Shown piece by piece: positions 1 through 8,126 of a stretch of 64,000 bases of DNA. Position numbers and translations under genes: made by a program. The notes beneath the pieces were generated by a model, which made no database searches, was not told the DNA's origin, and saw only the letters and a program-made list of their open reading frames with translations. Numbering within the stretch: position 1 is the first letter of the stretch; the number at the start of each line of letters is the position of its first letter. The DNA lies in assembly GCF_042652925.1 (NCBI RefSeq), contig NZ_JBHSHC010000014.1, forward strand, positions 160,195 to 224,194. The letters run 5' to 3'. The stretch is from Effusibacillus consociatus (lineage in GTDB: Bacteria; Bacillota; Bacilli; Tumebacillales; Effusibacillaceae).

Positions 1-1
1 C

Positions 2-454
2 CTCATGACGTTTGAATGGGGATGGGTGGGAGGTCCCCCTATGGCAATTGCACCTTTGAATATGGTTAGAAGAGTATTGAATTACGCGAGTACAGTGATG
101 CCGCCGGACAAAATTATGATGGGAATGGCCTTGTATGGGTATAATTGGCCTACTCCTTACGAGAAAGGCAGCCGGGCCACGGGAATTTCGCCCAAAGCGG
201 CTGTTGAACAGGCAATCCGGACAAAAGGACATATCCATTTTCACGCGGAGTCTGCTGCACCCATGTATTCCTACCGTGGTCCCCGAGACGAAGCGCGGCA
301 AGTATGGTTCGAAGACGCTCGCTCGGTGTTGGCGAAATTCCATGTAGTGGAGGAAATGGGGCTGCGGGGAATCAGTTACTGGATGCTTGGGCATCCATTC
401 CCGCAAAATTGGACTCTTCTAAGCTCAACGTTTCAGATTCGAAAAATGGGATAA
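2..454 (+). CDS. Spore cortex glycosidase (GH18, SleL/YaaH type), 3' end only
   Basis: This is the C-terminal 150 residues or so of a glycoside hydrolase family 18 protein; the reading frame is open at the left edge, so the N-terminus lies outside the window. The segment GWVGGPPMAIAPLN, followed by the MMGMALYGYNW strand and the RGISYWMLG strand near the end, is typical of SleL/YaaH, the N-acetylglucosaminidase that cuts cortex muropeptides during spore germination. LysM modules, if present, would be upstream. Cortex hydrolysis fits the other spore genes in the window. The family call is firm; the exact member is inferred from the fragment. Confidence 0.8.
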   Translation, partial: LMTFEWGWVGGPPMAIAPLNMVRRVLNYASTVMPPDKIMMGMALYGYNWPTPYEKGSRATGISPKAAVEQAIRTKGHIHFHAESAAPMYSYRGPRDEARQVWFEDARSVLAKFHVVEEMGLRGISYWMLGHPFPQNWTLLSSTFQIRKMG

Positions 455-525
455 GCGGAAAACTGCCAATGGTCGGACATAACTAGCACAATTCAATCGA
501 ATCGATTACTCCATTGCACATTGGG

Positions 526-555
526 TTGACAAAAGCAATCCCGTCTGCGTATACT
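526..555 (+). promoter_or_regulatory. SigA promoter of the leuS T-box transcript
   Basis: TTGACA at 526-531 and TATACT at 550-555 are separated by 18 bp. They lie just upstream of the T-box leader. Confidence 0.6.
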
Positions 556-579
556 AACAATCAAACATACGAATTCGAC

Positions 580-850
580 AAAATGCGCCGAAGAGGAGTA
601 GTATTCGATCCAATCCTTTCAGAGAGCCAACGGAAGGTGGGAGTTGGCAGGAACAGTCGAAGAATCTCGCCTCTGAGCAGTTGCAGGGAAGCAAGTACCT
701 GCCAACCGAGTAGTCCCCGTTACCGGACATCGAGTGGACAGATAATGCCGAATAAGCTGTTCTGTCTATTAGGGTGGTACCGCGGGAAGCTGAAATTGTT
801 TTTCCAACCTCTCGTCCCTAGCATAAAGCTTTGGGGTGGGAGGTTTTTAA
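580..850 (+). promoter_or_regulatory. T-box leader (tRNA-Leu sensing) of leuS
   Basis: The leader has the Stem I GAAGAGGAGTAGTA-like start (about 589-602), the AGGGTGGTACCGCG T-box sequence at 771-784 that pairs with the uncharged tRNA acceptor end, and a competing terminator at 806-850. The likely specifier codon is CTC (Leu) at 666-668 in the Stem I loop, which agrees with the downstream gene. By family knowledge, uncharged tRNA-Leu stabilises the antiterminator and turns leuS on. Confidence 0.9.
806..850 (+). terminator. T-box regulated terminator
   Basis: The arms AACCTC...CCC (806-818) and GGG...GAGGTT (833-845) form a hairpin followed by a T-rich tract. It is mutually exclusive with the antiterminator that contains the T-box sequence. 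Confidence 0.75.
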
Positions 851-894
851 TTTTTTCATCAATCTTTTTTGGGGTACTTATGGGGGTAATGTGA

Positions 895-3357
895 ATGAGT
901 GAACGGAAATACGAACCCGCAAACATTGAAAAAAAATGGCAACAGCATTGGGAAAACACCGGACTCCATACTACAGTGGAGTCGAGCGACAGACCCAACT
1001 ATTATTGTTTGGAGATGTTCCCTTATCCTTCGGGACGTCTCCATATGGGCCACGTACGGAATTATTCGATCGGAGATTTGGTGGCCCGTTTTAAACGGAT
1101 GCAGGGATACAACGTGCTGCATCCTATGGGTTGGGATGCATTCGGGATGCCTGCTGAAAATGCGGCGATCAAGAATAAAAGCCACCCGGCTTCTTGGACG
1201 TACGACAATATTGCATTCATGCGCAATCAGCAGAAAGAATTTGGCCTCACGTATGATTGGAACAGAGAGATTACAACATGCTCTCCCGATTATTACAAGT
1301 GGACACAATGGCTGTTCCTGTTGTTCTATGAAAGAGGCTTGGCTTATAAGAAAAAAGGGGCGGTCAACTGGTGCCCCGAATGTTCCACCGTACTGGCGAA
1401 CGAGCAGGTGGAAGAAGGAAAATGCTGGCGCTGCGGCACCGAAGTGGTGAAGAAGGATCTGGAGCAATGGTACCTGCGAATTACCGATTACGCAGAACGC
1501 TTGTTGACCGATCTTGATAAACTCTCGGAATGGCCTGAGCGGGTAAAAACAATGCAGCGCAATTGGATTGGAAAATCGACGGGGACTGAGGTCATCTTCG
1601 GTATTGACGGACATGAAGGTTCGCTGAAAGTGTTCACCACACGTCCCGATACTTTGTATGGGGTAACCTATCTTGTTCTGGCACCGGAACATCCGGAGAT
1701 TGCACGGATTACCGCCGATTCACCGAAAAGGGATGAAATCCGTCAATTTATTGAAGAGGTTCGCAAGAAATCCGAGATTGAACGTACTGCCGCAGACGCC
1801 GAAAAAATTGGCCTGTTCACAGGGGAGTACGCAATTCATCCGAAGACGGGTGATCGCGTTCCGATCTGGATTGCCAACTATGTGCTGCCGGACTACGGTA
1901 CTGGCGCCGTGATGGGTGTGCCAGCACACGACGAGCGGGATTTTGAATTTGCGAAAAAGTATGATCTGCCGATCAAAGTTGTCATTCAACCTGCGGACGA
2001 GCAGTTGGAAGTGCCGTTGAAGGCAGCTTACACCGGGGAAGGTGTGCTGGTTGATTCCGCTCAATTTAACGGACTTCAGAATTTGGATGCGATCGAGAAG
2101 ATTTCGGCCGATTTGGAACAAGAAAGAAAAGGGGAACGTACCGTTTCCTACCGTCTGCGTGACTGGCTGATCTCCCGTCAGCGCTATTGGGGTTGTCCGA
2201 TTCCGATCGTTTACTGTGAACAGTGCGGAACCGTTCCTGTTCCGAAGGATCAACTTCCGGTGTTATTGCCGGAGAAAGTTGAATTCGAGGCAGTGGGCAA
2301 ATCGCCTCTTGCAACCAATGAATCTTTTGTTAATACAACGTGTCCGTCCTGCGGCGGGGAAGCAGTCCGGGAAACCGACACTATGGATACATTTATCGAT
2401 TCTTCCTGGTATTACATTCGGTACGCCTCCGCTAAACTCGAAACGGCACCGTTTGATACGGAGACAGTGAATCGCTGGCTGCCCGTTGACAAGTATATCG
2501 GCGGAATTGAGCACGCGGTGCTGCACCTGCTCTATTCCCGTTTCTTTACCAAAGTCTTGCATGATGCCGGGCTTGTAAACTTTGAGGAACCGTTCGAAAG
2601 TCTGTTTACCTTGGGAATGGTGACGAAAGACGGAGCCAAGATGTCAAAGTCAAAAGGGAATGTGGTGTCGCCTGAGGATATCGTCAGCAAATACGGCGCG
2701 GATACAGCTCGCACCTATGTGCTGTTTGCCGCGCCGCCCGATCGGGATTTGGAATGGAGCGATCAGGGGGTAGAAGGAGCTTACCGCTTCCTTGGACGGG
2801 TATGGCGTCTTGCAGAGGCCCACTCTGAGATGTTCGCGAACCGTCCGGCTGCCAACCATTCGCAGGGGGCGGCCAAGAAGCTTTGGCAGCAAACCCACTT
2901 TGCAATCAAGAAAGTCACCGAAGATTACGGGGATCGCTTCCAGTTCAACACAGCCATCTCTGCGATCATGGAACTGGTGAATTCGATCTATGCGTATCCG
3001 GAAGATGCGGATGCAGGCACCAAATTGGATGCGATTGAAACGGTTCTGCTGCTGCTGTCTCCGATAGCACCGCATATTACGGAAGAGCTGTGGCAAATAC
3101 TCGGAAATCAAGAGAGTATTCATCTGCAAAAATGGCCAACGTTTGACCCGGCTGCCCTGGTGCAGGATGAGATCGAATATGTGGTTCAAGTCAACGGAAA
3201 AGTTCGGGACCGCATCATCGTCTCCAAAGACGCCACCCGGGATGAAATCAAGGTACTTGCGTTGGCACAGGAGAAAGTAAAAGAACTGGTTGAAGGCAAC
3301 GATATTAAGAAGTTCATCGTGGTTCCGGGCAAACTGGTGAACATTGTAGTGGCATAG
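895..3357 (+). CDS. leuS: Leucyl-tRNA synthetase
   Basis: The 820-residue class I aminoacyl-tRNA synthetase charges tRNA-Leu in the cytoplasm. The HMGH signature follows YPSGRL near residue 45, and KMSKS lies in GAKMSKSKGNVVSPE at about residue 584. A zinc-ribbon-like CPEC...CWRC pair sits near residues 160-180. The CP1 editing domain is indicated by the TTRPDTLYGVT segment around residue 250. Length is normal for bacterial LeuRS. The ATG has a GGGGG ribosome site 8 bp upstream and lies directly behind the T-box, so supply is tied to tRNA-Leu charging. The gene stands alone between its leader and its own terminator. Confidence 0.98.
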   Translation: MSERKYEPANIEKKWQQHWENTGLHTTVESSDRPNYYCLEMFPYPSGRLHMGHVRNYSIGDLVARFKRMQGYNVLHPMGWDAFGMPAENAAIKNKSHPASWTYDNIAFMRNQQKEFGLTYDWNREITTCSPDYYKWTQWLFLLFYERGLAYKKKGAVNWCPECSTVLANEQVEEGKCWRCGTEVVKKDLEQWYLRITDYAERLLTDLDKLSEWPERVKTMQRNWIGKSTGTEVIFGIDGHEGSLKVFTTRPDTLYGVTYLVLAPEHPEIARITADSPKRDEIRQFIEEVRKKSEIERTAADAEKIGLFTGEYAIHPKTGDRVPIWIANYVLPDYGTGAVMGVPAHDERDFEFAKKYDLPIKVVIQPADEQLEVPLKAAYTGEGVLVDSAQFNGLQNLDAIEKISADLEQERKGERTVSYRLRDWLISRQRYWGCPIPIVYCEQCGTVPVPKDQLPVLLPEKVEFEAVGKSPLATNESFVNTTCPSCGGEAVRETDTMDTFIDSSWYYIRYASAKLETAPFDTETVNRWLPVDKYIGGIEHAVLHLLYSRFFTKVLHDAGLVNFEEPFESLFTLGMVTKDGAKMSKSKGNVVSPEDIVSKYGADTARTYVLFAAPPDRDLEWSDQGVEGAYRFLGRVWRLAEAHSEMFANRPAANHSQGAAKKLWQQTHFAIKKVTEDYGDRFQFNTAISAIMELVNSIYAYPEDADAGTKLDAIETVLLLLSPIAPHITEELWQILGNQESIHLQKWPTFDPAALVQDEIEYVVQVNGKVRDRIIVSKDATRDEIKVLALAQEKVKELVEGNDIKKFIVVPGKLVNIVVA

Positions 3358-3369
3358 CATAATACGGAT

Positions 3370-3399
3370 CCGACCTTGATCGAGGTCGGGCCTTTTTTT
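3370..3399 (+). terminator. leuS terminator
   Basis: A perfect 7-bp stem, CCGACCT/AGGTCGG (3370-3389), is followed by GCC and a run of T. Confidence 0.85.
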
Positions 3400-3480
3400 A
3401 TGAGATTCACTGGTAATGAAACGGGAATGCTTTAAAAAACTAGCTGTGGACGCGAAGATTTTATGTAATAATAGTACACA

Positions 3481-3496
3481 TACCGAACGTTTGGTA
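3481..3496 (+). promoter_or_regulatory. TetR-type operator candidate before the enoyl-CoA hydratase
   Basis: TACCGAACGTTTGGTA is a 16-bp palindrome with a single mismatched pair. Its ACCGAACG core is of the kind bound by TetR-family repressors of fatty-acid metabolism. It lies 27 bp before the start codon. No regulator gene is adjacent, so the assignment is inference. Confidence 0.45.
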
Positions 3497-3522
3497 GGTG
3501 AGTACCTGAAGGAGGATTCGAT

Positions 3523-4311
3523 ATGGAACAACTTGTCATCGATACACACAATGGAGTACGGACGTTGACGTTAAATCGTCCCGAGCGCATGAATGCAATC
3601 AATGATGATCTCAGTTCTAAGATAGAACGGGCTTTGGCAGAGGCATCGTCGGACGATGAAGTTCGCGTTGTAGTCATTACAGGAAAAGGGCGTGCTTTTT
3701 GCGCAGGGCTTGACTTGGCAGATCTGGATATGAAGAAGTTGTCCGGTGTCAATCGGCAAGAACGGTTGGATGATCTCGGGTGGGTAGGGCGTCAAGCGCT
3801 GGGTATCGTTCATTGCGATAAACCCGTGATTGCTGCTATAAACGGTGTTGCTGCGGGGGCGGGATTTGCACTTGCACTTGCATGCGATATGCGCTTTATG
3901 TCTTCGAGCGCACGTGTAACTACCGGTTACATCCGACGCGGGTTAAGTCCTGACGCGGGAATGAGCTACTTTTTGCCCCGATTGGTCGGGCAAACAAGGG
4001 CTGCAGAAATGATCTTCACCGGCCGCGAGGTATTGGCTGACGAAGCCGAACGAATCGGACTAATAAACGGAGTCTTCTCTGATGAAGAGTTCAATGAGCG
4101 CGTAATGGAATTTGCCAGAGAATTGGCGAGCGGCCCTCCAATTGCGCTGACACTTTCAAAACGGCTTCTCACGGAAAGCCTGGAAACCGATCTGGCAACC
4201 TTATTAAAACAAGAGTTTTCATCTATCAAATTCTGTTTCGGAACCAATGATGTAAGGGAAGGCATTCAAGCATTTTTGGAGAAGCGGAAACCGAATTTCC
4301 GCGGGGAATAA
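3523..4311 (+). CDS. Enoyl-CoA hydratase/isomerase family protein
   Basis: This 262-residue crotonase-fold protein probably hydrates enoyl-CoA or handles a related acyl-CoA thioester. The oxyanion-hole segments are visible: GKGRAFCAGLDLADL (about residues 47-61) and INGVAAGAGFALALACD (about 106-122). The family's second acid is less clear: LSPDAGMSYFLPRL replaces the usual motif with a glutamate, so isomerase or another crotonase activity is possible. The start has a strong GAAGGAGG site. The gene is monocistronic and lies behind a TetR-like palindrome, which suggests induction by an acyl-CoA. Confidence 0.85.
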   Translation: MEQLVIDTHNGVRTLTLNRPERMNAINDDLSSKIERALAEASSDDEVRVVVITGKGRAFCAGLDLADLDMKKLSGVNRQERLDDLGWVGRQALGIVHCDKPVIAAINGVAAGAGFALALACDMRFMSSSARVTTGYIRRGLSPDAGMSYFLPRLVGQTRAAEMIFTGREVLADEAERIGLINGVFSDEEFNERVMEFARELASGPPIALTLSKRLLTESLETDLATLLKQEFSSIKFCFGTNDVREGIQAFLEKRKPNFRGE

Positions 4312-4427
4312 AGATACTCAATGTTCGCAATCCGGATCTTGCTTCGGCGTGCGGCCGGAACTGGCTGGATGAAATAACCCGATTTCTGGTTAAACTAGAA
4401 TGCAAAATTGCGGAAGGGGGTGGGGCT

Positions 4428-4898
4428 ATGACACCAAGCGTCGGACAAGAGGCGCCCGATTTTGAACTGTCTTCGACCAAACACCAGTACAAAGTAAAAT
4501 TGTCTGATTACCGAGGCAAACAAAACGTGCTGCTTGCGTTTTTCCCTCTCTCGTTTACACCCGGCTGAATTCAGGAGTTGACCCTCTGGAAGGGGGATTA
4601 CAAACGAATCGAAGAGGCTGGGGCCGAAGTTTTGGCAATAAGTGCCGACCATATTTACGCGCTGAATGTATTCAATGCGTCTCTTGGAATGCTGCCGTAT
4701 CCTCTTCTTTCCGACTGGCACCAGAGCACAGCTGAGGCTTACGGGATTCGGGACGAGAAGATGGAGGTAGCGAAACGGACTGTTTTCGTAATCGATAAAG
4801 CAGGCAAGATCCGCTTTCAAAATTTGGAATTTAAGGCACAACAGCGGGGACACTATGACGAGGTTTTGCAGCAGTTGGAGATGATCAAACAAATGTAG
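4428..4898 (+). CDS. Peroxiredoxin (AhpE/Bcp-like) with in-frame TGA at the catalytic cysteine; probable selenoprotein
   Basis: Reading through one TGA gives a 156-residue thioredoxin-fold peroxiredoxin. The N-terminal part ends in FFPLSFTPG, then TGA at 4566-4568 (residue 47), then IQELTLWKGD. This is exactly the PxxxTxxC motif with TGA in place of the peroxidatic cysteine. The rest is intact, including the conserved arginine in AKRTVFVIDKAGKIRF, and has no stop before 4896. The protein contains no cysteine at all, so the TGA residue would be its only redox centre, as in 1-Cys peroxiredoxins. A SECIS-like hairpin follows the TGA. The ATG at 4428 has a GGAAGGGGGTGG site. The alternative is a recent Cys-to-stop mutation; the exact position and the hairpin argue for selenocysteine. 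Confidence 0.72.
4566..4610 (+). promoter_or_regulatory. bSECIS-like hairpin after the peroxiredoxin TGA
   Basis: Counting the U of UGA as 1, CCCUC (17-21) pairs with GGGGG (27-31), leaving the apical loop UGGAA (22-26) with G at 23 and 24. Outer pairs 12-13/35-36 and 4-7/41-44 extend the stem across internal loops. Known bacterial SECIS elements lie in this window after UGA and need a G at the start of the apical loop; E. coli fdhF has its key G at position 23. The fold was made by hand without an energy calculation. Confidence 0.6.
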
Positions 4899-4943
4899 CA
4901 AACGGAAAAGGGGAGGCTTACATCAGCTTCCTCTCTGTTCTGT

Positions 4944-5471
4944 TTACTTGCTCATAGCTGCTTCCCTGGGGGTTGTAAGAATTTCTTTGGATGCAGCCGG
5001 AAGCAACAGGGATACTATAGATGCCCCCGTCAACAATACAATGGCCCAAATAAAGGAAAATGGGTATCCTCCGGTCAGATCATACAATACACCTGGCACA
5101 TAGGCCCCCAATGCCGATCCTACTTGGTGGCTGAAATACAGCCATCCTAATACGACGCCGACAGAAAAACGTTTGAAATACTCTGACGCCAACATGGACG
5201 TGGGAGCCACTGTAGCGAAATCCACCAAGCCGAACAATACGGCGAAGATCAGAAGCAAATAAGGCTCGTCTGACATCATCAGGAGGATGATTGAAACTGC
5301 TCTCCCCGCATATAAAAAAGCAAGAAAATATCGATTGTTCCAATGATCCGCAATTTGCCCCGACAGCAGAGTCCCCACAATATTAAAAGCAGCCAGCAGA
5401 CTGACAGCTGTTCCTGTCACCGTCAAAATCTCCCATCTTCCGCATTTTTCCAATTCTAACATAGAGAGCAC
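4944..5471 (-). pseudogene. MFS transporter, C-terminal half only
   Basis: These 175 residues form about six hydrophobic helices and correspond to the second half of a major facilitator superfamily permease; GQIADHWNNRY matches the cytoplasmic loop motif between helices 8 and 9, and GVVLGWLYFSHQVGSALGAY a late helix. The usual 400-residue protein would need another 200 residues upstream, but only 96 bp separate this frame from the divergent ydcF-type gene. The N-terminal half is therefore deleted. The GTG at 5471 or the ATG nine bases later can only start a relic. The substrate is unknown. Confidence 0.7.
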
Positions 5472-5576
5472 GATCGATGAAGTGAATTGTTTCGATCAAG
5501 TAAATCGGAAAAATTGATGAAAGGTCCCGTGTAACCATATCCGCCATTCACCGTCTAATAAATTGAGGTGAAGAGG

Positions 5577-6155
5577 TTGCAGTTTCGAAAATGGGCATCA
5601 CGATTTAACAAAGGTATAGCGGTATGTCTACTGGTGGGAGGATTGTATGGGGGTTGGCAATATATTTCCATTGTGCGATTCGGTAATGCGATTCAGCCGC
5701 ACAAATCAGATGTCATCATTGTCCTGGGGGCACAGGTATGGGGATATGAGCCAAGCCCATCCCTAAAAGAGAGATGTAACTGGGCATATGAGTTGTACCG
5801 GCAGGGATACGCCCCGAAACTGATCCTATCCGGAGCGCATGGTGACGGATATATCTCCGAGGCGGAAGCGATGCGAAGATATCTGGCAGGGAAGGGAATC
5901 CCCCATGATGTAATGATTCTGGAGGAGCAATCCCATTCCACTCGCACGAATCTGCTGTTTTCGAAGCAAATCATGGAGCGGGAGGGAATGAAAACAGCCA
6001 TTCTTGTAACAAACCGCTTTCATCAAAAAAGGGCCCAACTCCTAGCCAAACAGCTGAACATGAACACTAGCGGGTATGCTGCCAAAAGTCAGGCACTTTT
6101 TGAACCTTACTGGGTGGTAAGGGAAGTTTTAGCCATTACGAAAGACTCCTTGTAA
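5577..6155 (+). CDS. YdcF/SanA family protein (DUF218), membrane-anchored
   Basis: This protein of about 192 residues has one N-terminal membrane segment (IAVCLLVGGLYGGWQYI) and a DUF218 domain: DVIIVLGAQVWG near residue 45, then LILSGAHGDG, EAEAMRRYL and TRTNLLFS. Relatives (SanA, ElyC, YdcF) act in envelope integrity; the reaction is not known. The TTG at 5577 is chosen because GAGGTG lies 6 bp upstream; an in-frame GTG at 5568 has no such site. A terminator follows directly. Confidence 0.75.
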   Translation: MQFRKWASRFNKGIAVCLLVGGLYGGWQYISIVRFGNAIQPHKSDVIIVLGAQVWGYEPSPSLKERCNWAYELYRQGYAPKLILSGAHGDGYISEAEAMRRYLAGKGIPHDVMILEEQSHSTRTNLLFSKQIMEREGMKTAILVTNRFHQKRAQLLAKQLNMNTSGYAAKSQALFEPYWVVREVLAITKDSL

Positions 6156-6182
6156 GGCGACCGGATACCGGCCGCCTTTTTG
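6154..6182 (+). terminator. Terminator after the ydcF-type gene
   Basis: The arms AAGGCG-A-CCGG and CCGG-C-CGCCTT are separated by ATA and followed by TTT. Confidence 0.75.
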
Positions 6183-6228
6183 GATTTTGTGGTATCATGA
6201 CAGTACACCGGACAAGGAGGGAGAATGC

Positions 6229-6507
6229 ATGGAACAAAAAAAAGGCTTCTTCAACCGTGTGGGAACCAACTTGCTAGGCATGATGCGGGACAAGCAGACA
6301 CCACGGCGGGATAAATTTCTCATGGTGGCAGGCATCCTCTATTTCATTTCTCCGATCGATTTGATTCCGGAGGGACTGTTGACTGTATTTGGGTATACGG
6401 ACGATCTTGCTGTGTTAATCGGAACTTTTTCTTTGATACGCAAGAATTACAAACGGTATGTGGAACGCCGACACAGCACCATAATTGATGTAACCGATTA
6501 TGAATGA
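6229..6507 (+). CDS. YkvA family membrane protein (DUF1232)
   Basis: The 92-residue protein has the DUF1232 signature: RDKFLMVAGILYFISPIDLI, then PEG and GYTDDLAVL, with two short hydrophobic segments. Function is unknown. The ATG at 6229 is preferred over an upstream in-frame codon because GGAGGG precedes it at normal spacing. A TATCAT box lies at about 6191. Confidence 0.75.
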   Translation: MEQKKGFFNRVGTNLLGMMRDKQTPRRDKFLMVAGILYFISPIDLIPEGLLTVFGYTDDLAVLIGTFSLIRKNYKRYVERRHSTIIDVTDYE

Positions 6508-6519
6508 AGGGGCTCGATT

Positions 6520-6909
6520 TTAAAACAAATGGGCCTCAAGCTGTTCACGAATGTGCTGTGGTATAAACTCCGGTTTTTGGGTTGTGTGATTAAAGTTTAC
6601 ATAGGTCGCGGTACCTTTTGCACACAATCGATTGTCCTGATGCAATTCTTCGTACAATACCAAACTTGTGTTTCCTATTTGTTTTATCCAAGTCAATACC
6701 TCTACTTCTTTGCCGTAAAAAAGTTGACCAATATAGTCGATATTCATATTCACAATAATCATTTTCCAATTATCGAACGACAGATCAGGCATAAACATTT
6801 TAAAAATTTCATTCCGTCCTGCTTCAAACCAGACTGGAACCGTTGTATTGTTAATATGACCTACACCATCGGTTTCAGATACTCGCGGCTGTATAGTTGT
6901 CCTAAACAT
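6520..6909 (-). CDS. Acyl-CoA thioesterase (4HBT hotdog fold)
   Basis: The 129-residue hotdog-fold protein begins RVSETDGVGHINN, the 4-hydroxybenzoyl-CoA thioesterase signature with its catalytic-type aspartate, followed by PVWFEAGRNEIFK. Such enzymes hydrolyse acyl-CoA to free acid and CoA; the chain length is unknown. The ATG has GGGAGGA upstream. It lies 3' of ddl on the same strand, with about 70 bp between them. Confidence 0.8.
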   Translation of the reverse strand: MFRTTIQPRVSETDGVGHINNTTVPVWFEAGRNEIFKMFMPDLSFDNWKMIIVNMNIDYIGQLFYGKEVEVLTWIKQIGNTSLVLYEELHQDNRLCAKGTATYVNFNHTTQKPEFIPQHIREQLEAHLF

Positions 6910-6981
6910 TTGATATCCTCCCTATTTCGAACATTCTGTTACAACCCCGTCGAAGGCTGTTCGAGCATGATTCGAGTCAGC

Positions 6982-8067
6982 CTACTTGCGATTCTTATCC
7001 TGATGACGTTCAATTGCCAACCGGATCAGTTCATCCAACAGCTCACTGTAACCGAGACCGGTTGCTTCCCACAGCTTTGGGTACATGGAATAGATTGTGA
7101 AACCAGGGAACGTGTTGATCTCGTTAATCAGGAAACGGCCGGTTTTCCGTTCCTGGAAGAAGTCAACTCGTGACAAACCGGCTCCGTCGATCGCCCGGTA
7201 GGCACGAATGGCCATTTCCCGAACTTCTGCCATTTTATCTTCCGGCAGATCGGCTGGGATGATCAGATCCGACGTACCGTCAACATACTTCGCGTTGTAA
7301 TCGTAAAAATCAGCCTTGGGCACGATCTCTCCGGCAATTGAGGCACGCGGCTCGTCATTTCCAAGGACCGCCACTTCGATTTCTCGTGCATCCACGCCTT
7401 CCTCGACTATAATTTTACGGTCGTAGCGGGCAGCTTCATTCATGGCTTGCACCAGACTTTCCCGATTTTTCGCTTTTGAAATGCCAACCGACGATCCCAG
7501 GTTCGCAGGTTTCACAAAACAGGGATAGCCCAATTTTTCCTCAATGTCTTCGACAATTGGATTGGGATCTTTTTCCCACCTGCTTCGCAGATAAACACCG
7601 TACTTGCACTGCGGAAGTTCTGCGTGTGCAAATACTGCCTTCATCATCGCTTTATCCATTCCAACCGAGGATGCCAGAACACCCGCCCCAACATAAGGAA
7701 CATTCAGAAGCTCGAACAGCCCCTGAACTGTTCCGTCTTCACCGTAAGGTCCATGCAATACGGGGATGACTACATCAAGCGTTTCGCTTATTGAAACCGG
7801 TAAGGTGGGACTGGGATCTTGAGAAAGCGGGAGGGTGGATGTTAAAGTTGTATCTTGTGCAAGCAGCTTCGGAGGAATTTCGGTGTCAAGTGCCTTATAC
7901 GACTCGAGTCCGACGTGCCAAATTCCTTCTTTTGTAATCCCGATCGGGAGAATCTCATATTTCTCGGGGTTTAACTTTTCAATTACTGACCGGGCTGAAT
8001 GAATGGAAACTTCGTGTTCACCCGAACGACCGCCGAACACGACGCCAACGCGAATTTTGTGAGACAA
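6982..8067 (-). CDS. ddl: D-alanine--D-alanine ligase
   Basis: This ATP-grasp ligase of about 361 residues makes the D-Ala-D-Ala dipeptide for peptidoglycan. It begins VGVVFGGRSGEHEVSIHSA, then HGPYGEDGTVQGLFELL, the ATP-binding FVKPANLGSSVGISKA and the metal site INEINTFPGFT. Length is normal. The start is uncertain: the TTG at 8067 has AGGAG 8 bp upstream, while an in-frame GTG at 8076 sits too close to the same site. It is downstream of mntR on the same strand, separated by a terminator. Confidence 0.95.
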   Translation of the reverse strand: MSHKIRVGVVFGGRSGEHEVSIHSARSVIEKLNPEKYEILPIGITKEGIWHVGLESYKALDTEIPPKLLAQDTTLTSTLPLSQDPSPTLPVSISETLDVVIPVLHGPYGEDGTVQGLFELLNVPYVGAGVLASSVGMDKAMMKAVFAHAELPQCKYGVYLRSRWEKDPNPIVEDIEEKLGYPCFVKPANLGSSVGISKAKNRESLVQAMNEAARYDRKIIVEEGVDAREIEVAVLGNDEPRASIAGEIVPKADFYDYNAKYVDGTSDLIIPADLPEDKMAEVREMAIRAYRAIDGAGLSRVDFFQERKTGRFLINEINTFPGFTIYSMYPKLWEATGLGYSELLDELIRLAIERHQDKNRK

Positions 8068-8097
8068 AGAAGTCACTCCTCTCCTGATGTGCAAAAC

Positions 8098-8126
8098 AAA
8101 AAAGCCCCGCTTGGAGGCTGCTTTTT
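8098..8126 (-). terminator. mntR terminator
   Basis: Read on the minus strand, the arms AGC-A-GCC-T-CC and GG-G-GC are followed by TTTTTT. The hairpin overlaps the end of mntR and separates it from ddl. Confidence 0.6.

Noticed and set aside
498..509. AATCGATTAC-like sequence upstream of leuS as another copy of the sugar operon operator
   Set aside because: Only one half and the centre match, it is far from the operon, and leuS is controlled by its T-box.
859..1692. Long minus-strand frame opposite leuS
   Set aside because: It lies wholly within or against the leuS coding region and T-box, has no ribosome site or recognisable motif, and is a codon-bias shadow.
2650..3549. 299-residue minus-strand frame across the leuS 3' end
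   Set aside because: It runs through the leuS terminator and the enoyl-CoA hydratase promoter and shows no family motif.
4566..4568. Frameshift or sequencing error as explanation for the peroxiredoxin stop
   Set aside because: The frame is identical on both sides of the TGA, so no shift is needed; a substitution error cannot be excluded but would have to hit the catalytic codon exactly.
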